Source: Mesorhizobium australicum
GTDB taxonomy: Bacteria; Pseudomonadota; Alphaproteobacteria; Rhizobiales; Rhizobiaceae
NCBI RefSeq assembly: GCF_900177325.1
Contig: NZ_FXBL01000004.1
Location: forward strand, 5,345,515-5,409,514
Reading direction: 5' to 3'
DNA length: 64,000 nucleotides
Shown piece after piece: positions 63,137 to 64,000 of this stretch; the first letter of the stretch is position 1; the number at the start of each line of letters is the position of its first letter. Position numbers and translations under genes: made by a program. The notes under the pieces are model-generated. The model was not told where the DNA came from and searched no databases. It worked only from the letters and a program-made list of their open reading frames with translations.

Positions 63137-63519
63137 ATGGTGGATCCCCTCAATACTGATCCGCGGGGCACCCCTCCCCCTCACCCGGCAACCGATCCGA
63201 CGCGCGTGGACAACCGCACCGTGGTCGAGTCGCGCAGCGGTGGAACCGGCGTGCTGATCGCGGCCGTCTATCATTCTCGCGATCGTCGCCTATTTCGTGT
63301 TCGGCAACACAGGGCCGGTACCCGAGGCGCCTCCGCCCGCCGCGACCGAACCGGCGCCTCCGCCAGCAGCAACGCCAGCGCCTCCGGCAGCCGAGCCGGC
63401 GCCCCGCCCCAACGCCGCCCCCGGCGGCCGAGCCGGCTCCCGCGCCGACCCCGCCTCCGGCAGCTGAGCCCGCACCGGCTCCGACGCCACCCCCGGCGCA
63501 GCCTGCCCCGGCGCAGTAA
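63137..63519 (+). pseudogene. Membrane-anchored Pro/Ala-rich protein gene with two frameshifts
   Basis: Starts MVDPLNTDPRGTPPPHPATD and reads to SGGTGVLIAA. A hydrophobic helix appears only after a +1 shift near 63268 (IILAIVAYFVFGNTGPVPEA). A second +1 shift in a C-rich tract near 63417-63425 is needed to reach the Pro/Ala repeat AEPAPAPTPPPAAEPAPAP and the stop TAA at 63517. Together these give a single-helix protein with a periplasmic Ala-Pro tail, so the present sequence is a pseudogene or contains sequencing errors. A terminator hairpin follows. Confidence 0.6.
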
Positions 63520-63542
63520 GGTCGCTCAGGCCCAAAACGACA

Positions 63543-63567
63543 ACGGCCCGCCTCTCCGGCGGGCCGT
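63543..63567. terminator. Hairpin between the Pro/Ala-rich gene and lpdA
   Basis: ACGGCCCGCC with GGCGGGCCGT, 10-bp perfect stem around TCTCC, located between the convergent stops at 63519 and 63589. Downstream bases are CTTGC on the plus strand and TGTCGTTTT on the minus strand, so it could terminate lpdA. Confidence 0.65.
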
Positions 63568-63588
63568 CTTGCATCGGAGCGGTTCGGC

Positions 63589-64000
<412 letters not shown>

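Overview
The window is chromosomal DNA of an alphaproteobacterium, most likely a Rhizobiales member close to Mesorhizobium/Aminobacter (Phyllobacteriaceae). The evidence is the high GC content, PHA genes with an alphaproteobacterial PhaR, a DUF1127 protein, the block Suv3-like helicase / S4 protein / fdxA / carD, the block ftsK-lolA-xth, a 6S RNA gene directly upstream of 5-formyltetrahydrofolate cyclo-ligase, a dense cluster of GANTC (CcrM-type) sites, and Rhizobiales-style intergenic palindromes. No tRNA, rRNA, CRISPR array or prophage was seen. The two ends cut an RND efflux pump (left) and dihydrolipoamide dehydrogenase (right).

Layout. 1-9 kb: RND pump end, DUF3309 miniprotein, msrB, a secreted serine hydrolase, and a VWA (CoxE-like) protein and MoxR ATPase that would normally be neighbours but are separated by an islet with a FitAB/VapBC-type toxin-antitoxin pair, a GNAT enzyme and an MBL-fold hydrolase; then two tandem paralogous small exported proteins. 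9-14.5 kb: 6S RNA, ygfA, YmdB-like phosphodiesterase, TerC, rpmF, a membrane protein and gamma-glutamyltransferase. 14.5-19.2 kb: phaR divergent from phaA-phaB, DUF1127 gene, PPOX flavoprotein and aquaporin Z. 19.2-20 kb: gene-free GANTC-rich region. 20-36.9 kb: Suv3-like helicase, S4 protein, fdxA, carD, a second serine hydrolase, OsmC, UbiH-type hydroxylase, tesB, glnK-amtB, an exported protein of unknown role, ftsK, lolA and xth. 37-40.4 kb: a complete ECF transporter (S, double ATPase, T) coupled by overlaps to a phosphoribosyltransferase. 41.7-47.7 kb: a ydcSTUVW-like putrescine uptake and gamma-aminobutyraldehyde dehydrogenase operon whose spacers are filled with inverted repeats. 47.8-54.5 kb: Uma2 protein, LysR and Rrf2 regulators, thioredoxin-reductase-like protein, phosphotransferase, methyltransferase, and an amino-acid ABC permease/GNAT/binding-protein set. 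54.5-60.6 kb: rplS and rimM-trmD, split by a 4.1-kb islet carrying a Xre-RES toxin-antitoxin pair, cupin, TSUP, DUF4260 and DUF4279 genes and an IS5-family element. 60.6-64 kb: xerC, TraB/GumN protein, small exported proteins and lpdA.

The most informative observations: (i) an 832-bp IS427-type element with a canonical -1 slippery heptamer sits in the DUF4279 gene; removing it plus one CTAG copy restores the reading frame exactly, with an ATG one base after the trmD stop. (ii) A perfect 17-bp palindrome matching the PhaR consensus lies upstream of the DUF1127 gene, and its 9-bp core recurs between phaR and phaA. (iii) A 545-bp gene-free region holds 12 GANTC sites and a 282-bp-spaced direct repeat. 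(iv) Two unrelated spacers hold inverted repeats built from 7- to 9-mer iterations. (v) Two housekeeping gene pairs are each split by an islet containing a toxin-antitoxin module. No wholly new multi-gene system is evident; the ECF/phosphoribosyltransferase cassette is the most likely under-described functional unit.
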